The notes: generated by a model from the sequence alone, not told the origin. A stretch of 64,000 nt of DNA from Breoghania sp. (GCF_963674635.1 NZ_OY771475.1:310001-374000); one strand, 5' to 3'; numbered from the stretch's first letter, positions 28,168 to 38,401 are shown. Program-made: numbers and translations.

Positions 28168-29319
28168 ATGCTTATCCGAGATCTCGTTTGCTGGATGGAT
28201 ACCGCTCCGGACGCTGCGCGCGCCCGGGCCGCCCATGCGCTTGCGCGCTCCTTCCTCACATCCGAGCTCGATGATTGCGAAAAGCGCGATGCGGAGGCCG
28301 CGCTCACCTGGTTGCTGGATGATCCCGCGCCCACCGTGCGCGCTGCACTTGCCGATGGTTTGGCCGACAGCAAAAATGCTCCGCGCCACCTGATCCTGTG
28401 TCTTGCAAGCGATATTCCGCCGATCGCGTCGCTGGTGCTCATGCGCTCCCCGCTGTTTCTCGATGCCGAACTCGTTGATTTCGTGGCCCTGGGCGATGCG
28501 GATATCCAGATGGCGGTGGCGCGTCGGCCTTCCGTGTCCGCTGTCGTCTCCGCGTCTCTGGCGGAAACGGGCGCTTTGGAGGCCTGTCTGGAATTGCTGG
28601 CCAACCCGGCGGCTGTTTTCACGCGGAGCGCGCTGGAGCGGCTGGTGGAGCGCTTCGACAGCGATGCGGAACTGCGCCGCGCGCTGATGACCCGTCCGGG
28701 GATTCCGCTTGCGGTAAAGCAGAAGCTTGTCGCCCAGCTTGCGGAGAGCTTGTGCCGGGCGCCGACGGTCGGCACAGGGCTCAAGGCGGAACGTGCCCGG
28801 CATATGTTGGGCGAGGCGCGCGACCGCATCACTGTCGCGATGGCGCAGGATGCGGAATTGCCGGAAATGGTGGGTCTCGTCGACTATCTGCGTGCGAACG
28901 CCCAGCTCACCCCCACGCTGCTCTTGCGCGCCGTGTGCACAGGCAACATGGGGCTTTTCATTGCGGCCATGTCGGTCTTGGCGGACATGCCGGTGGAGCG
29001 GGTCGAGCAGGTTCTGGCCAATGGCTGGGGGGCGAGCTTGCGAGCGCTGTTCAAGCGGGCAAAGCTCCCGCCGAAGCTGCATTCAGCCTTTGAGACGGCG
29101 CTTGTGACCTATCGCGAAATCGCGGCGGCAGACGCTGCGCTGTCAGGCTTTGCCTTCACCCGCCGGATGATCCAGACCGTGCTGGATCACCATGAGCCCG
29201 AAGAAGGCTTCGATGACGGGCTCGATCCGTTGCGTCGCCTGCTTCGGCGACTTGAGACGGAGGCGGCGCGGGATTCGGCGCGTCTGTTCGCCCAACAGGT
29301 CAGCCTTCCGGCGGCCTGA
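28168..29319 (+). CDS. DUF2336 domain protein
   Basis: A 383-residue, almost all-helical, HEAT-like protein of the alphaproteobacterial DUF2336 family, with repeats such as PAPTVRAALADGLAD and ALGDADIQMAVARRP. Function unknown; several members are encoded near motility or cell-cycle genes. It starts at 28168 with GGAA upstream. A TGAA-CCGAATA-TTAAAC element close to a CtrA box is about 55 bases upstream. Confidence 0.88.
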   Translation: MLIRDLVCWMDTAPDAARARAAHALARSFLTSELDDCEKRDAEAALTWLLDDPAPTVRAALADGLADSKNAPRHLILCLASDIPPIASLVLMRSPLFLDAELVDFVALGDADIQMAVARRPSVSAVVSASLAETGALEACLELLANPAAVFTRSALERLVERFDSDAELRRALMTRPGIPLAVKQKLVAQLAESLCRAPTVGTGLKAERARHMLGEARDRITVAMAQDAELPEMVGLVDYLRANAQLTPTLLLRAVCTGNMGLFIAAMSVLADMPVERVEQVLANGWGASLRALFKRAKLPPKLHSAFETALVTYREIAAADAALSGFAFTRRMIQTVLDHHEPEEGFDDGLDPLRRLLRRLETEAARDSARLFAQQVSLPAA

Positions 29320-29453
29320 GCATATTTTTCCAGATAAAGGACAGAAAGGCACCGCAACAAGGCGTTGCGTGACCCTTCCCGTGCGTTCAAAAAGGAGACT
29401 GCTGGCAGAGGTTGGAAAAGCCTCGATACCAAAGACAATAGGGAGAGGGCGGT

Positions 29454-30980
29454 ATGGCAGGCCACATCATGGCAATCGATCAGGGAACAACGTCATCGCG
29501 GGCGATCGTTTTCGACAGCGCGATGAAGATCGGCGGCGTCGCCCAGATGGAGTTTGCCCAGCACTATCCCAATTCCGGATGGGTGGAGCACGAACCGGAA
29601 GATCTTTGGGCAACAGTCCTTTCCACCTGCCGACGGGCCATGACGACGGCGCGCGTCGAAGCCTCCGACATCGCGGCCATCGGCATCACCAACCAGCGCG
29701 AGACGGTCGTGGTGTGGGATCGCAAGACCGGGCGCGCCGTGGCGCCGGCCCTGGTCTGGCAGGACAAGCGCACCGCCGCCACATGCCAGAAGCTGCGCGA
29801 GGCGGGCCACGAGGAACTCGTGACCTCCGCCACGGGCCTGCTGCTCGATCCCTACTTCTCCGCCTCCAAGATCGCCTGGATCCTCGACACTGTGGACGGT
29901 GCGCGAGAAGCTGCCGAAGCCGGGCAATTGGCGTTCGGCACGGTCGATACGTTCCTGCTTTGGCGGCTCACCGGCGGAAAGGTGCACGCAACGGACGCCA
30001 CCAATGCCAGCCGGACGCTTCTCTACAATATCCGAACCGGGGAATGGGACGACCGGCTTCTGGAGCTTTTCCGTGTGCCGCGCGCGCTCTTGCCCGAGGT
30101 GCGCGACAGCGCCGCCGATTATGGTTCCACGCTGCCGCATCTTTTCGGCGGGGCGATTGCCGTTCGCGGCATCGCAGGCGATCAGCAGGCCGCCACGGTG
30201 GGGCAGGCCTGTTTTGAGCCGGGTATGGTCAAGTCGACCTATGGGACGGGCTGCTTTGCCGTTCTCAATACCGGCGATACGCCCGTGACCTCGCAAAACC
30301 GCCTTCTCACCACCATCGCCTACCAGTTTGACGGCAAGCCGACCTATGCGCTGGAAGGCTCGATCTTCGTGGCGGGCGCCGCCGTGCAGTGGCTGCGCGA
30401 CGGTATTCACATCCTCGACAATGCTGCGGAATCGGGCGAGCTCGCCGCCGCAGCCGATCCCAATCAGAATGTCGTCATGGTGCCCGCTTTCGTCGGGCTC
30501 GGGGCTCCCTATTGGGATGCCGATTGCCGGGGCGCGATCTTCGGTCTGACGCGCGGGACGGGACGCGCGGAGCTGGCGCGCGCGGCCCTTGAAGCCGTCT
30601 GTTTCCAGACGCGCGATCTGATCGAGGCAATGCATGCCGACTGGGAGGCCGACGGGCGAGGGGGAGCGGATGCCGGGGCGCCGGTCTTGCGCGTCGATGG
30701 CGGCATGGTCGCGTCAGACTGGACCATGCAGAGGCTTGCCGATCTTCTCGATGCGCCGGTTGATCGCCCGACGATCAACGAGACAACCGCAATGGGGGCC
30801 GCCTATCTGGCGGGCTATGCGTCGGGCATCTATGGCGAGCCGGAGACCTTTGCAGCGAACTGGTCGCTTGAACGACGTTTCTCGCCGGAAATGGATGGGG
30901 CAACCCGTGCGCAAAAGGTGGCCGATTGGGGAGATGCGATTTCGCGAACGCTGTCGCGACCGCGTTCCGCAGCTGACTGA
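29454..30980 (+). CDS. glpK: glycerol kinase
   Basis: Phosphorylates glycerol to sn-glycerol 3-phosphate with ATP. The 508 residues match the FGGY-kinase family, with the N-terminal phosphate loop DQGTTSSRAIVFD, the GITNQRE segment, KSTYGTGCF and the C-terminal VDGGMVASDWTMQ signature. GGAGAGGGCGGT precedes the start. No glpF or glpD neighbour is present, so this is a single-gene glycerol use locus. Confidence 0.97.
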   Translation: MAGHIMAIDQGTTSSRAIVFDSAMKIGGVAQMEFAQHYPNSGWVEHEPEDLWATVLSTCRRAMTTARVEASDIAAIGITNQRETVVVWDRKTGRAVAPALVWQDKRTAATCQKLREAGHEELVTSATGLLLDPYFSASKIAWILDTVDGAREAAEAGQLAFGTVDTFLLWRLTGGKVHATDATNASRTLLYNIRTGEWDDRLLELFRVPRALLPEVRDSAADYGSTLPHLFGGAIAVRGIAGDQQAATVGQACFEPGMVKSTYGTGCFAVLNTGDTPVTSQNRLLTTIAYQFDGKPTYALEGSIFVAGAAVQWLRDGIHILDNAAESGELAAAADPNQNVVMVPAFVGLGAPYWDADCRGAIFGLTRGTGRAELARAALEAVCFQTRDLIEAMHADWEADGRGGADAGAPVLRVDGGMVASDWTMQRLADLLDAPVDRPTINETTAMGAAYLAGYASGIYGEPETFAANWSLERRFSPEMDGATRAQKVADWGDAISRTLSRPRSAAD

Positions 30981-31079
30981 ACGGAACGGAACCCATCACT
31001 CACTCGTGAATAACGTTTTGTTGTCTTGCAGGTTATCCCGGTCGAAATTGTACCGAGATTGCGCCATGGGAGAGACCTT

Positions 31080-31529
31080 ATGCGACTGCGTTCCGCTTTT
31101 CTGTTCACCGGGCTTGGAGCCCTTGTCTTTTCCGTCGCGGCCCTTGCGCAAGGCGACCCTATCAAGCAGCGCCAGGAGGCGATGAAGGCTATCGGTGGGT
31201 CGATGAAGGTTCTTGGCGAGATGGCCAAGGGCGAGACGCCTTATGATGGGGCCGCGGCCGAGGCTGCCATGGGGCGGATCCACGAGAGCATTGACGGCTT
31301 TACCGGCCTATTCCCGGAAGGCACGGAAATGGGCGGGGAAACCGAAGCCTCGCCCGCGATCTGGGACAAGCCGGAGGAGTTCAAGGCAGACGCCGAGGCG
31401 CTCAAGGCCGCGTCCGCGGCTGCCAAGCCGGAGGTCGGCAAGGGGCTTGACGCGCTGCGCGCTTCGCTGGGCTCCGTCGGTGGGGCCTGCAAGGACTGCC
31501 ACCAGTCATTCCGGATCAAGAAGAACTGA
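31080..31529 (+). CDS. cytochrome c' family protein (class II)
   Basis: A 149-residue exported four-helix cytochrome. Signal peptide at about 1-23 ending AALAQ; the single haem site is C-terminal, CKDCH at 137-141, as in cytochrome c' and cytochrome c556. The start at 31080 has GGGAGAGACC upstream. The next gene encodes a dihaem cytochrome c, so both may form one electron-transfer unit. Confidence 0.92.
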   Translation: MRLRSAFLFTGLGALVFSVAALAQGDPIKQRQEAMKAIGGSMKVLGEMAKGETPYDGAAAEAAMGRIHESIDGFTGLFPEGTEMGGETEASPAIWDKPEEFKADAEALKAASAAAKPEVGKGLDALRASLGSVGGACKDCHQSFRIKKN

Positions 31530-31576
31530 TCCGGCGCATCATGGCCTGATGGGCGCGTGAGTTGGGGGGATGGTGC

Positions 31577-32479
31577 ATGCGGACGTTCGTGCGTCTGGTG
31601 GTGGTGCTGGCCGTTATCGGCGCAGCCCTATTCTACTGGCTGACGACGCCTGAGCGCATCTACCCGTCCATGATCCCGGCCCATGAGGCGGATCTCGCAA
31701 ATGGGGAACTCCTTTTCTGGGCAGGGGGATGCGGCTCGTGTCATGCGGTCGCGAAGGCTTCGGGTGAGGAAAAGCTGAAGCTGGGTGGCGGGCAGGAGCT
31801 GAAGACGCCCTTCGGCACCTTTCGCGTTCCCAATATCTCGCCCGATAACGCCCATGGTATTGGCGGCTGGTCGAACGCCGATTTCGTGACCGCCATGGTG
31901 AAAGGCGTTTCGCCCGATGGGCGTCACTATTATCCGGCTTTCCCCTACACGTCCTATCAGCGCATGCCGATGTCGGACTTGCTCGACCTGAAGGCCTATC
32001 TCGATACGCTTCCGCCGGTGGACAATACGGTCGGGCCGCATGACCTGTCCTTCCCCTATAATGTGCGCCGCGGGTTGGGGCTCTGGAAACTTCTCTATCT
32101 CGATGGCAAGACCTTCGTGCCCGACCCGTCGGCAAGCGATGCGGTCAATCGCGGAGCCTATCTGGTGAATGGGCCGGGCCATTGTGCCGAGTGTCACACG
32201 CCGCGCGATTTCATTGGCGGACTTCGGACAGATCGCTGGCTCGCGGGCGGGCCCGCACCGGAGGGCGAGGGACATATTCCGAACCTGACGCCGGTCGCGG
32301 AGGGGCTGGGGGGCTGGAGCGAAGCGGATATCGCCTATTCTCTGGAGACCGGCTTCAAGCCCGATTACGACACGCTCGGCGGCTCCATGACCTCCGTGCA
32401 GGAAAACATGGCGCATCTTCCCGCCGAAGATCGCGCGGCAATCGCGGCTTACCTCAAGTCGATACCCGCAATCCCCTGA
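31577..32479 (+). CDS. membrane-anchored dihaem cytochrome c
   Basis: A 300-residue periplasmic cytochrome with an N-terminal anchor (about 4-23) and two c-type haem sites, CGSCH at 52-56 and CAECH near 195. It resembles the cytochrome subunits of alcohol and gluconate dehydrogenases, but no dehydrogenase gene is next to it, so the electron donor is unknown. It follows the cytochrome c' gene and is probably cotranscribed. Confidence 0.9.
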   Translation: MRTFVRLVVVLAVIGAALFYWLTTPERIYPSMIPAHEADLANGELLFWAGGCGSCHAVAKASGEEKLKLGGGQELKTPFGTFRVPNISPDNAHGIGGWSNADFVTAMVKGVSPDGRHYYPAFPYTSYQRMPMSDLLDLKAYLDTLPPVDNTVGPHDLSFPYNVRRGLGLWKLLYLDGKTFVPDPSASDAVNRGAYLVNGPGHCAECHTPRDFIGGLRTDRWLAGGPAPEGEGHIPNLTPVAEGLGGWSEADIAYSLETGFKPDYDTLGGSMTSVQENMAHLPAEDRAAIAAYLKSIPAIP

Positions 32480-32510
32480 CGCCTCGGTTCATGCTGCGAC
32501 AGCTGCGCGG

Positions 32511-32849
32511 TCAGACCATGACCTGCGACGCGATCCAGTCGCAGAACCCTTTGGAACCGCCTTGGGTCGGGAGGACCAGCAGGGCGGGCTCCTCATAGGG
32601 ATGATTTGCGGCAATGGCCTGCATGACGGCATCCGCGCCCGATTCCATCGTCTTGGCGAGGAAGACGACCTCCTCGTCATCCGCCACCTTTCCCTCCCAG
32701 ACATAGATCGAGCGCATGCCGGGAATCATGTTCACGCAGGCAGCCAGACGCTGTTGGACCAGACTGGACGCGGCCACACGGGCGCTCTCAAGATCCGGGA
32801 AGGTGGAATAGACAAGGACGGGCGTGTCCTGGGCGGATGTGTCTGGCAT
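32511..32849 (-). CDS. cutA: divalent-cation tolerance protein CutA
   Basis: A 112-residue trimeric CutA1-family protein with the family landmarks RLAACVNMIPG, IYVWEGKV and HPYEEPALLVLP. In E. coli it was linked to copper tolerance; the true role is unclear. It converges with the cytochrome gene to its left. Confidence 0.95.
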   Translation of the reverse strand: MPDTSAQDTPVLVYSTFPDLESARVAASSLVQQRLAACVNMIPGMRSIYVWEGKVADDEEVVFLAKTMESGADAVMQAIAANHPYEEPALLVLPTQGGSKGFCDWIASQVMV

Positions 32850-33076
32850 GGCTTGCTCCTGCGGATCCTATCACGCGGTCAGCATCGGCTCTGATGGTGT
32901 ATCGATCAATCGTGTTTCGAAAACCGGGCGCAGATGGCACAAATCCCCATCAAACATTTTGCCTGCAAGGCCTTGTTCTGGCTAAACCGGAACAGGTGGC
33001 GGGCACGGATGCCTGTTCGCGCCGCTCCGGCAGACAGGACTGGGGCAACCCCATCGAGCCCGCACAGGATTGTTTC

Positions 33077-33862
33077 ATGACCACGCAGCTTGCGAACCCG
33101 ATCAACAAGCTCTCCTTCGTGACCAGCCGTACGGCGGAGGCGCGGGCCGCGCGTGATCATCTGGCCGCGCTCTATGGCAACGAACCGGAAGACGAGGCGG
33201 ACGTCATCGTGGCATTGGGCGGCGATGGCCTGATGCTGGAAACGATGCACCGGTTCATGAACCGCAAGAAGCCGATCTACGGCATGAACCGTGGCTCGGT
33301 CGGTTTCCTGATGAACGAATATGCGGAGGAGGGGCTGCTGGATCGCATCCGCAAGGCTGTGACCACCACCATCCATCCGCTGCGCATGGAAGCCGTCGAC
33401 ATGGAGGGGGAGGTCTTCACGGCCCGCGCCATCAACGAGGTTTCGATGCTGCGTCAGACCTATCAGGCGGCCAAGCTGCGGGTCACCGTGGATACGCGTG
33501 TGCGGCTGGAGGAGCTGATCTGCGATGGCATTCTCGTTGCGACACCTGCCGGCTCGACAGCCTACAATTTGTCTGCCCACGGTCCGCTTTTGCCCATCAA
33601 CTCGCCGCTACTGGCGCTGACCCCGATCAGCCCGTTCCGTCCGCGGCGTTGGCGCGGGGCGCTGTTGCCCAACCGGTCGCGCGTGGTCATCGATGTGCTG
33701 GAAGGCGACAAGCGGCCCGTCAGCGCCGCCGCCGATCATATCGAGATCCGCAATGTGCGATCCGTCTGCGTGGAGGAGGACCAGGACTCGCAGAGCCTTG
33801 TTATGTTCGATCCCGATCACGGCTGGGATGAGCGTATCCTGACGGAGATGTTCCGATACTGA
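33077..33862 (+). CDS. nadK: NAD kinase
   Basis: Makes NADP+ from NAD+ and ATP. The 261-residue protein has GGDG in the LGGDGLML loop, the NEVSMLR metal/substrate segment and PAGSTAYNLSAHGPLL. It is the short bacterial form. The start at 33077 follows an AGGA element; upstream frame to 32837 has no support. Confidence 0.95.
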   Translation: MTTQLANPINKLSFVTSRTAEARAARDHLAALYGNEPEDEADVIVALGGDGLMLETMHRFMNRKKPIYGMNRGSVGFLMNEYAEEGLLDRIRKAVTTTIHPLRMEAVDMEGEVFTARAINEVSMLRQTYQAAKLRVTVDTRVRLEELICDGILVATPAGSTAYNLSAHGPLLPINSPLLALTPISPFRPRRWRGALLPNRSRVVIDVLEGDKRPVSAAADHIEIRNVRSVCVEEDQDSQSLVMFDPDHGWDERILTEMFRY

Positions 33863-34008
33863 TGTGGCGCGGGGGCGGAGAGGGCAACTCACGCTTCGTT
33901 AACGAAACCGCCTCATACTCAGTGGTTGGATGCACGAGATAGTTGCCTGTTTTTCAGTTTGGGCAAATTTCGATTCTCGAGAGATTGGGCACCGTAAGGA
34001 AATGCGAC

Positions 34009-34566
34009 ATGACTGACCGCTCCGCCGACGGTGACTTCGAACTCATCACCCCGCCGGGCAACTTGAGCACAAAAGTTCGCAAGCTCAGCGCGCGTGAAGC
34101 CGCGAAATTCGATCCCGTTGCCGCCGCCGAGGCTGCGCTTTCCAAGCTCTCCAACAATTTCAACGGCTGGATGGATCAGGAAACCGAGGCGCTGTGGATG
34201 TCGTGGAACGATATCCACGCCAATGGCCTGACCTATGAGCGTCGTGACGAGCTTTTCCGCCATTGCCATGACATCAAGGGTCAGTCGGCCACGCTTGGCT
34301 TCCCGCTGGCCGGTCATGTGGCCGACAGCCTGTGCCACCTGCTTGATACGGTGCGCAACATTGCGCTGATTCCGGATCGGCTGATCGAGCAACACGTCCA
34401 GGCGATCCGCGCCATCGTCGCGGAAGATGCCCGTGACGAGGACGACATGATCGCCAATGCGCTGATCAAGCAGCTCAACGATGTGACCGAGGACTACATC
34501 TCCACGCTGGACCCGGAAGCGGCGGCCGACGGCCCCGATATCGGCCATGCGACGGAAGAAGACTGA
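34009..34566 (+). CDS. Hpt domain protein
   Basis: A 185-residue protein with a histidine phosphotransfer domain. HDIKGQSATLGF at 87-98 gives the phosphorylatable His87. A basic N-terminal tail precedes the four-helix bundle. No partner kinase or regulator is nearby. The start has TAAGGA upstream. It could feed a phosphorelay, but its partners cannot be deduced. Confidence 0.85.
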   Translation: MTDRSADGDFELITPPGNLSTKVRKLSAREAAKFDPVAAAEAALSKLSNNFNGWMDQETEALWMSWNDIHANGLTYERRDELFRHCHDIKGQSATLGFPLAGHVADSLCHLLDTVRNIALIPDRLIEQHVQAIRAIVAEDARDEDDMIANALIKQLNDVTEDYISTLDPEAAADGPDIGHATEED

Positions 34567-34603
34567 GCAGCTCGGCTTCTGCTCCCAATTCCCCTGAAAG
34601 CCT

Positions 34604-35782
34604 TCAATCGAGCGTTCTGCGGAAGCGTGTGACCGCCAGCATCATCGCGAACAATGTCAGCCCGGCCAGCATCATGGCGGGGTGAGCAAGATCGCCGAGC
34701 CCCGCTCCCTTCAGCATGATTCCGCGGACAATGCGCAGATAGTGCGTCAGCGGCAACGCCTCGCCAATCCATTGCGCCCATACCGGCATGCCCGCGAAGG
34801 GAAACATGAAGCCGGACAGCAGGATGTTGGGCAGGAAGAACATGAAACTCATCTGGATCGCCTGAAGCTGGTTTCTGGCGAGTGTCGAGAAGGTGTAGCC
34901 GATCGACAGATTGGTGAGGATGAAAAGCAACGAAAGCGCGGCCAGCAGGATGAGGCTTCCTTCCACGGGTACGCCGAAGACGAGGAAGCCGGCCACGAAA
35001 ATGAGCGTGGCCTGCACAAAGCCCACCACCACATAGGGCGCGATCTTTCCCAGCATGACTTCCAGCGGGCGGATGGGCATGGAGAGCAGGTTCTCCATGG
35101 TGTTGCGCTCGATCTCGCGCGTCACCGACAGCGCGGTGAAGATCAGCATCGTCATGGTGAGGATGGTGCCGAGAACGCCGGGCACGATGTTGAGCCGGGT
35201 GACGCCGGCCGGATTGTAGCGCCGGTGCTGGCGGATCTCGAAGGCGGCGGTCTGGCTCTGATCCGGCAGCCCGTGGAGGCCGGACAATGCGCCGGATAGA
35301 ATGCCGTTGAGCGCGCCAAGCGCCGTGCCGGAGGCGACGGGATCGGTGGCGTCGGCTGCAATCAGCAGGGCAGGCCTCTCGCCACGGCGCAAGGCGCGCT
35401 CGAAGCCCGCCGGGATTTCCACGACGAATTGCACCGTGCCTGCGCGCAGCCAGTGATCCGTCTGCGCGGCGGAGTGCGCCGTGTGGGTGAACCTGAAATA
35501 GGAAGTGTTCCTGAGCGCCGCGACAATGGCGCGGGAGACGTCGGTGTTTTCCTGCGTGAGGACTGCGGTCGGCAGATGGGTCGGCTGGGTGTTGATGGCG
35601 AAGCCGAAGAGCAGGAGCTGCATGAACGGGATGAAGATCATCGTCGCGAAGGTCACCCGATCGCGCCGCAATTGCAGGAATTCCTTGATGAACATCGCCC
35701 AGAACCGCGCAAGCGACTGCATCGCGTGCGATCGCCTTGCGCGCGGTGCCTTGGGGGTGTCGGGACGGGCGGTCGCGTTCAT
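34604..35782 (-). CDS. ABC-2 type permease (YbhS/YhhJ-like)
   Basis: A 392-residue membrane protein with an N-terminal span, a large extracellular loop and five C-terminal spans, typical of ABC2_membrane exporters of the Ybh/Yhi drug-efflux type. Only one permease gene is present where E. coli ybhFSR has two, so the transporter probably works as a homodimer. The start overlaps the ATPase stop (ATGA), last in the tetR-efflux operon. Confidence 0.9.
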   Translation of the reverse strand: MNATARPDTPKAPRARRSHAMQSLARFWAMFIKEFLQLRRDRVTFATMIFIPFMQLLLFGFAINTQPTHLPTAVLTQENTDVSRAIVAALRNTSYFRFTHTAHSAAQTDHWLRAGTVQFVVEIPAGFERALRRGERPALLIAADATDPVASGTALGALNGILSGALSGLHGLPDQSQTAAFEIRQHRRYNPAGVTRLNIVPGVLGTILTMTMLIFTALSVTREIERNTMENLLSMPIRPLEVMLGKIAPYVVVGFVQATLIFVAGFLVFGVPVEGSLILLAALSLLFILTNLSIGYTFSTLARNQLQAIQMSFMFFLPNILLSGFMFPFAGMPVWAQWIGEALPLTHYLRIVRGIMLKGAGLGDLAHPAMMLAGLTLFAMMLAVTRFRRTLD

Positions 35783-36729
35783 TGGAAATTGTCCTGCGAC
35801 TGGCTCATCAGGTCGATGAAGACATCCTCAAGGCTCGCCTGGGAGGCGGTCCAGGCATAGCGTTCATCCTTGCGGAACGGGGCGATGGCTTTTTCAAGCG
35901 CGGCGTGGTCGCGTCCGGCGACATGGAGGGAGGAGCCGAAGGGGGCGACCATGTCCACCCCCGGCACGGCAAGCAGTCTTTCCGACAAGGTGTGGATTTC
36001 CGGCCCGGACACGGTCCAGGTTTCCAGATTTGCGCTTGCGATCACCTCCTCCACCGAGCCGCGTGCCAGAAGGCTTCCATAGGCGATATAGGCGATCTCG
36101 TGACAGCGCTCCGCCTCGTCCATGTAATGGGTGGAGACGAGGACGGTCAGCCCGTCGGCGGCAAGGGCGTGGATCTCGTTCCAGAAATCGCGCCGTGCCT
36201 TGGGGTCGACACCGGCTGTCGGCTCATCGAGTAGCAGCAATTCGGGCTCGGGGAGAATGCAGGCGCCGAGCGCGAGGCGCTGTTTCCAGCCGCCGGACAA
36301 TTCGCTGGCGAGCTGTTCCTCGCGCCCCTTGAGCCCGAGCCGCTCGATGGCCTCGCGTGCCCTCACGCGAGGTTTGGCAAGGCCATAGACGCGGGCCACG
36401 AATTCAAGGTTCTCGCGGATGGAGAGATCCTCGTAGAGCGAGAAGCGCTGGGTCATGTAGCCGACGCGCGGTTTGATCTGCGCGCTTTCGGTGACGATGT
36501 CGTAGCCAAGACATGTGCCGTGACCGGAATCGGGGGTGAGCAAGCCGCACAGCATGCGGATCGTGGTGGTCTTGCCGGAGCCGTTGGGCCCGAGGAAGCC
36601 GTAGATCTGACCGCGGGCAACGCGCATGGTGAGATCGCGCACCACCGTCTTGGCCCCGAAACTCTTGGTCAGGCCTTCAACATCGATGGCGACGGCCTTG
36701 CCGTCAGGGGTGGCAGGGGCCTCCTTCAT
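35779..36729 (-). CDS. ABC transporter ATP-binding protein (YbhF-like)
   Basis: A 316-residue ATPase with Walker A GPNGSGKTT, signature SGGWKQRLALG and Walker B LLLLDEPTAGVD, followed by the C-terminal extension common in drug-efflux ATPases. Its start overlaps the stop of the membrane-fusion gene and its stop overlaps the permease start, indicating translational coupling. It has one nucleotide-binding domain, whereas E. coli YbhF has two. Confidence 0.92.
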   Translation of the reverse strand: MKEAPATPDGKAVAIDVEGLTKSFGAKTVVRDLTMRVARGQIYGFLGPNGSGKTTTIRMLCGLLTPDSGHGTCLGYDIVTESAQIKPRVGYMTQRFSLYEDLSIRENLEFVARVYGLAKPRVRAREAIERLGLKGREEQLASELSGGWKQRLALGACILPEPELLLLDEPTAGVDPKARRDFWNEIHALAADGLTVLVSTHYMDEAERCHEIAYIAYGSLLARGSVEEVIASANLETWTVSGPEIHTLSERLLAVPGVDMVAPFGSSLHVAGRDHAALEKAIAPFRKDERYAWTASQASLEDVFIDLMSQSQDNFQ

Positions 36730-37703
36730 GAGCCAGCTCCCCCTTGTCGCCGTACCGTGACGGGTTGACCGACCCGCAGGGCCTCTGGTCGCGTGGGCGT
36801 GGCCTCGATGCGGAAAACGAGTTTGGCCCGTTCTTCCAGCGAGTAGATGACCGGCGGGGTGTATTCGGCCTTGTCGGCGATGAAATCGATGGTTGCGCTT
36901 GTGGGCGCGCAGCCGTCGCAGGTGATGGTCACCCGGTCGCCGGTTTTCAACGTCGGGATCGTGGCTTCCGGCACGAAAAAGCGGATCTTGAGCGCATCGG
37001 GCGGCAGCAGCGCAACAACGGGCCTGCCTGCGTTCACGACTTCACCTGCGCGGTAGTAAATCTCTTGCACCGTGCCATCCGCAGGAGCCGTGACGACGAG
37101 TTTCGAGGCCTGGCGACGGATGCGCTCCAGATTGGCTTCAGCCTCGCTCACGGCCTGCTGCGCCTTTTCAAGGTCGGGTGCGCGGGCTGGCAGCCGGGCG
37201 ACTGCGATCTGGTTGCGGATCTGTTCAAGCTGGGCGGTGTCGCGGTCAAAGGCGGCGCGGGCCTGGTCGAGAACGGCGGTCGCAGCGGTGCCCTTTGTGG
37301 TGAGCGTCTTGGCCCGCTCGAATTCCAGCCGGGCGGCTTCCAGTGAAGCGCGCGCGGCCTTTTCCTGCGCCAACAGAACCTCGATTTCCTCCGGTCTTTC
37401 GCGCGGAGCCTTCGCGGCGGCAAGCTGGGCGCGGGCTTGCGAAACCAAGGCTTCCGCCGCTTTCACCTGTGCCTGGGCCTCGTTGCTTTCGCTGGCAAAG
37501 AGCGGGGCGCCCGCGGTCACCTTGTCGCCGCGGTGGAGCGAGAGCGAAGCGAGCCTCCCGGTCGTTTCCGGCCCGATAAAGAGGGTGTCGGCCTCCACCC
37601 AGCCCTGCCACATGCCGGACGTGTCGTGCGTTTCCAGCGTGTACCAGGCATAGCCGCCGCCAAGGGCGATGAGGAGGGCAAGGATGGGGAGAATGCGTTT
37701 CAT
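36726..37703 (-). CDS. HlyD-family membrane fusion protein (YbhG-like)
   Basis: A 325-residue periplasmic adaptor with an N-terminal signal anchor (about 4-20), paired lipoyl/barrel-sandwich halves and a long coiled-coil hairpin rich in Ala, Glu and Arg (about 70-190). It links the ABC exporter to the outer membrane in such systems. It is 2 bases downstream of the regulator gene. Confidence 0.9.
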   Translation of the reverse strand: MKRILPILALLIALGGGYAWYTLETHDTSGMWQGWVEADTLFIGPETTGRLASLSLHRGDKVTAGAPLFASESNEAQAQVKAAEALVSQARAQLAAAKAPRERPEEIEVLLAQEKAARASLEAARLEFERAKTLTTKGTAATAVLDQARAAFDRDTAQLEQIRNQIAVARLPARAPDLEKAQQAVSEAEANLERIRRQASKLVVTAPADGTVQEIYYRAGEVVNAGRPVVALLPPDALKIRFFVPEATIPTLKTGDRVTITCDGCAPTSATIDFIADKAEYTPPVIYSLEERAKLVFRIEATPTRPEALRVGQPVTVRRQGGAGS

Positions 37704-37705
37704 GG

Positions 37706-38401
37706 CTATGCCTCCTGGCGATCCGGCGGCTCCGCCCCACTTGGCGGCACAAGAAGGGTGCGGAAGGCGGCCAGCATGCCGTCCACGTCGAGGTGGTGCT
37801 TGTCTTCGAAGAGCGCATCCCAGATGACGCTCATGAGAAGCGGGGCCATGACGAGTTGCGGGAAACGGACAAGGGCATCGTCTGCAAGCTCGCCCGTCTG
37901 TACGCCGCGGCGCGCGAGGCTGGTGATGGTCGCCAGCCCATTGCGCACGATTTCGCCGTAATAGAACTCCGTGACAGCGGGAAAGCGCGGGCCTTCCTGA
38001 ATCAGCAGGCGCAACAGGTGTTTGCGGCGCGTGTTCAGGATCTCCTCGACAAAAATCGTATGGACCCGTCTGAGCACGTCCTCCACCGGGAGGTCCGGGC
38101 TTGCCGCGAGCGCCTTCAGACCGCCCAGAACCGGCTGGGCGGCTGCGCGCAGCAACTCCACAAAGAGGGTCTCCTTGTCGGGGAAGTAGAGATAGATCGT
38201 GCCTTTGGCGATGCCCGCACGCCTGGCGACGTCATCGAGCTTGGCTTGGGTGAAACCATGTTCGGCGAACACGTCGAAGGCCGCGTCGAGGATCTCTTTG
38301 CGCCGAACCTCCGCGCGCGCGTCCGCCGACTTGCCGCGGGCGGGCTTTCTTGCAGCGGCGGGGGCTGAGCCGTTTTCGGGCGGGGCGGATTTGCGGGGCA
38401 C
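37706..38401 (-). CDS. TetR family repressor (CecR-like)
   Basis: A 231-residue regulator with the HTH around ILDAAFDVFAEHG, IAKGTIYLYFPDKETLF and a variable ligand domain. The start is set at a GTG (38401) with GGAAGGACAGG upstream; an ATG at 38467 would add 22 polar residues. Position as the first gene of the efflux operon and a palindrome 82 bases upstream suggest autorepression. E. coli CecR-YbhGFS has the same layout. Confidence 0.85.
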   Translation of the reverse strand: MPRKSAPPENGSAPAAARKPARGKSADARAEVRRKEILDAAFDVFAEHGFTQAKLDDVARRAGIAKGTIYLYFPDKETLFVELLRAAAQPVLGGLKALAASPDLPVEDVLRRVHTIFVEEILNTRRKHLLRLLIQEGPRFPAVTEFYYGEIVRNGLATITSLARRGVQTGELADDALVRFPQLVMAPLLMSVIWDALFEDKHHLDVDGMLAAFRTLLVPPSGAEPPDRQEA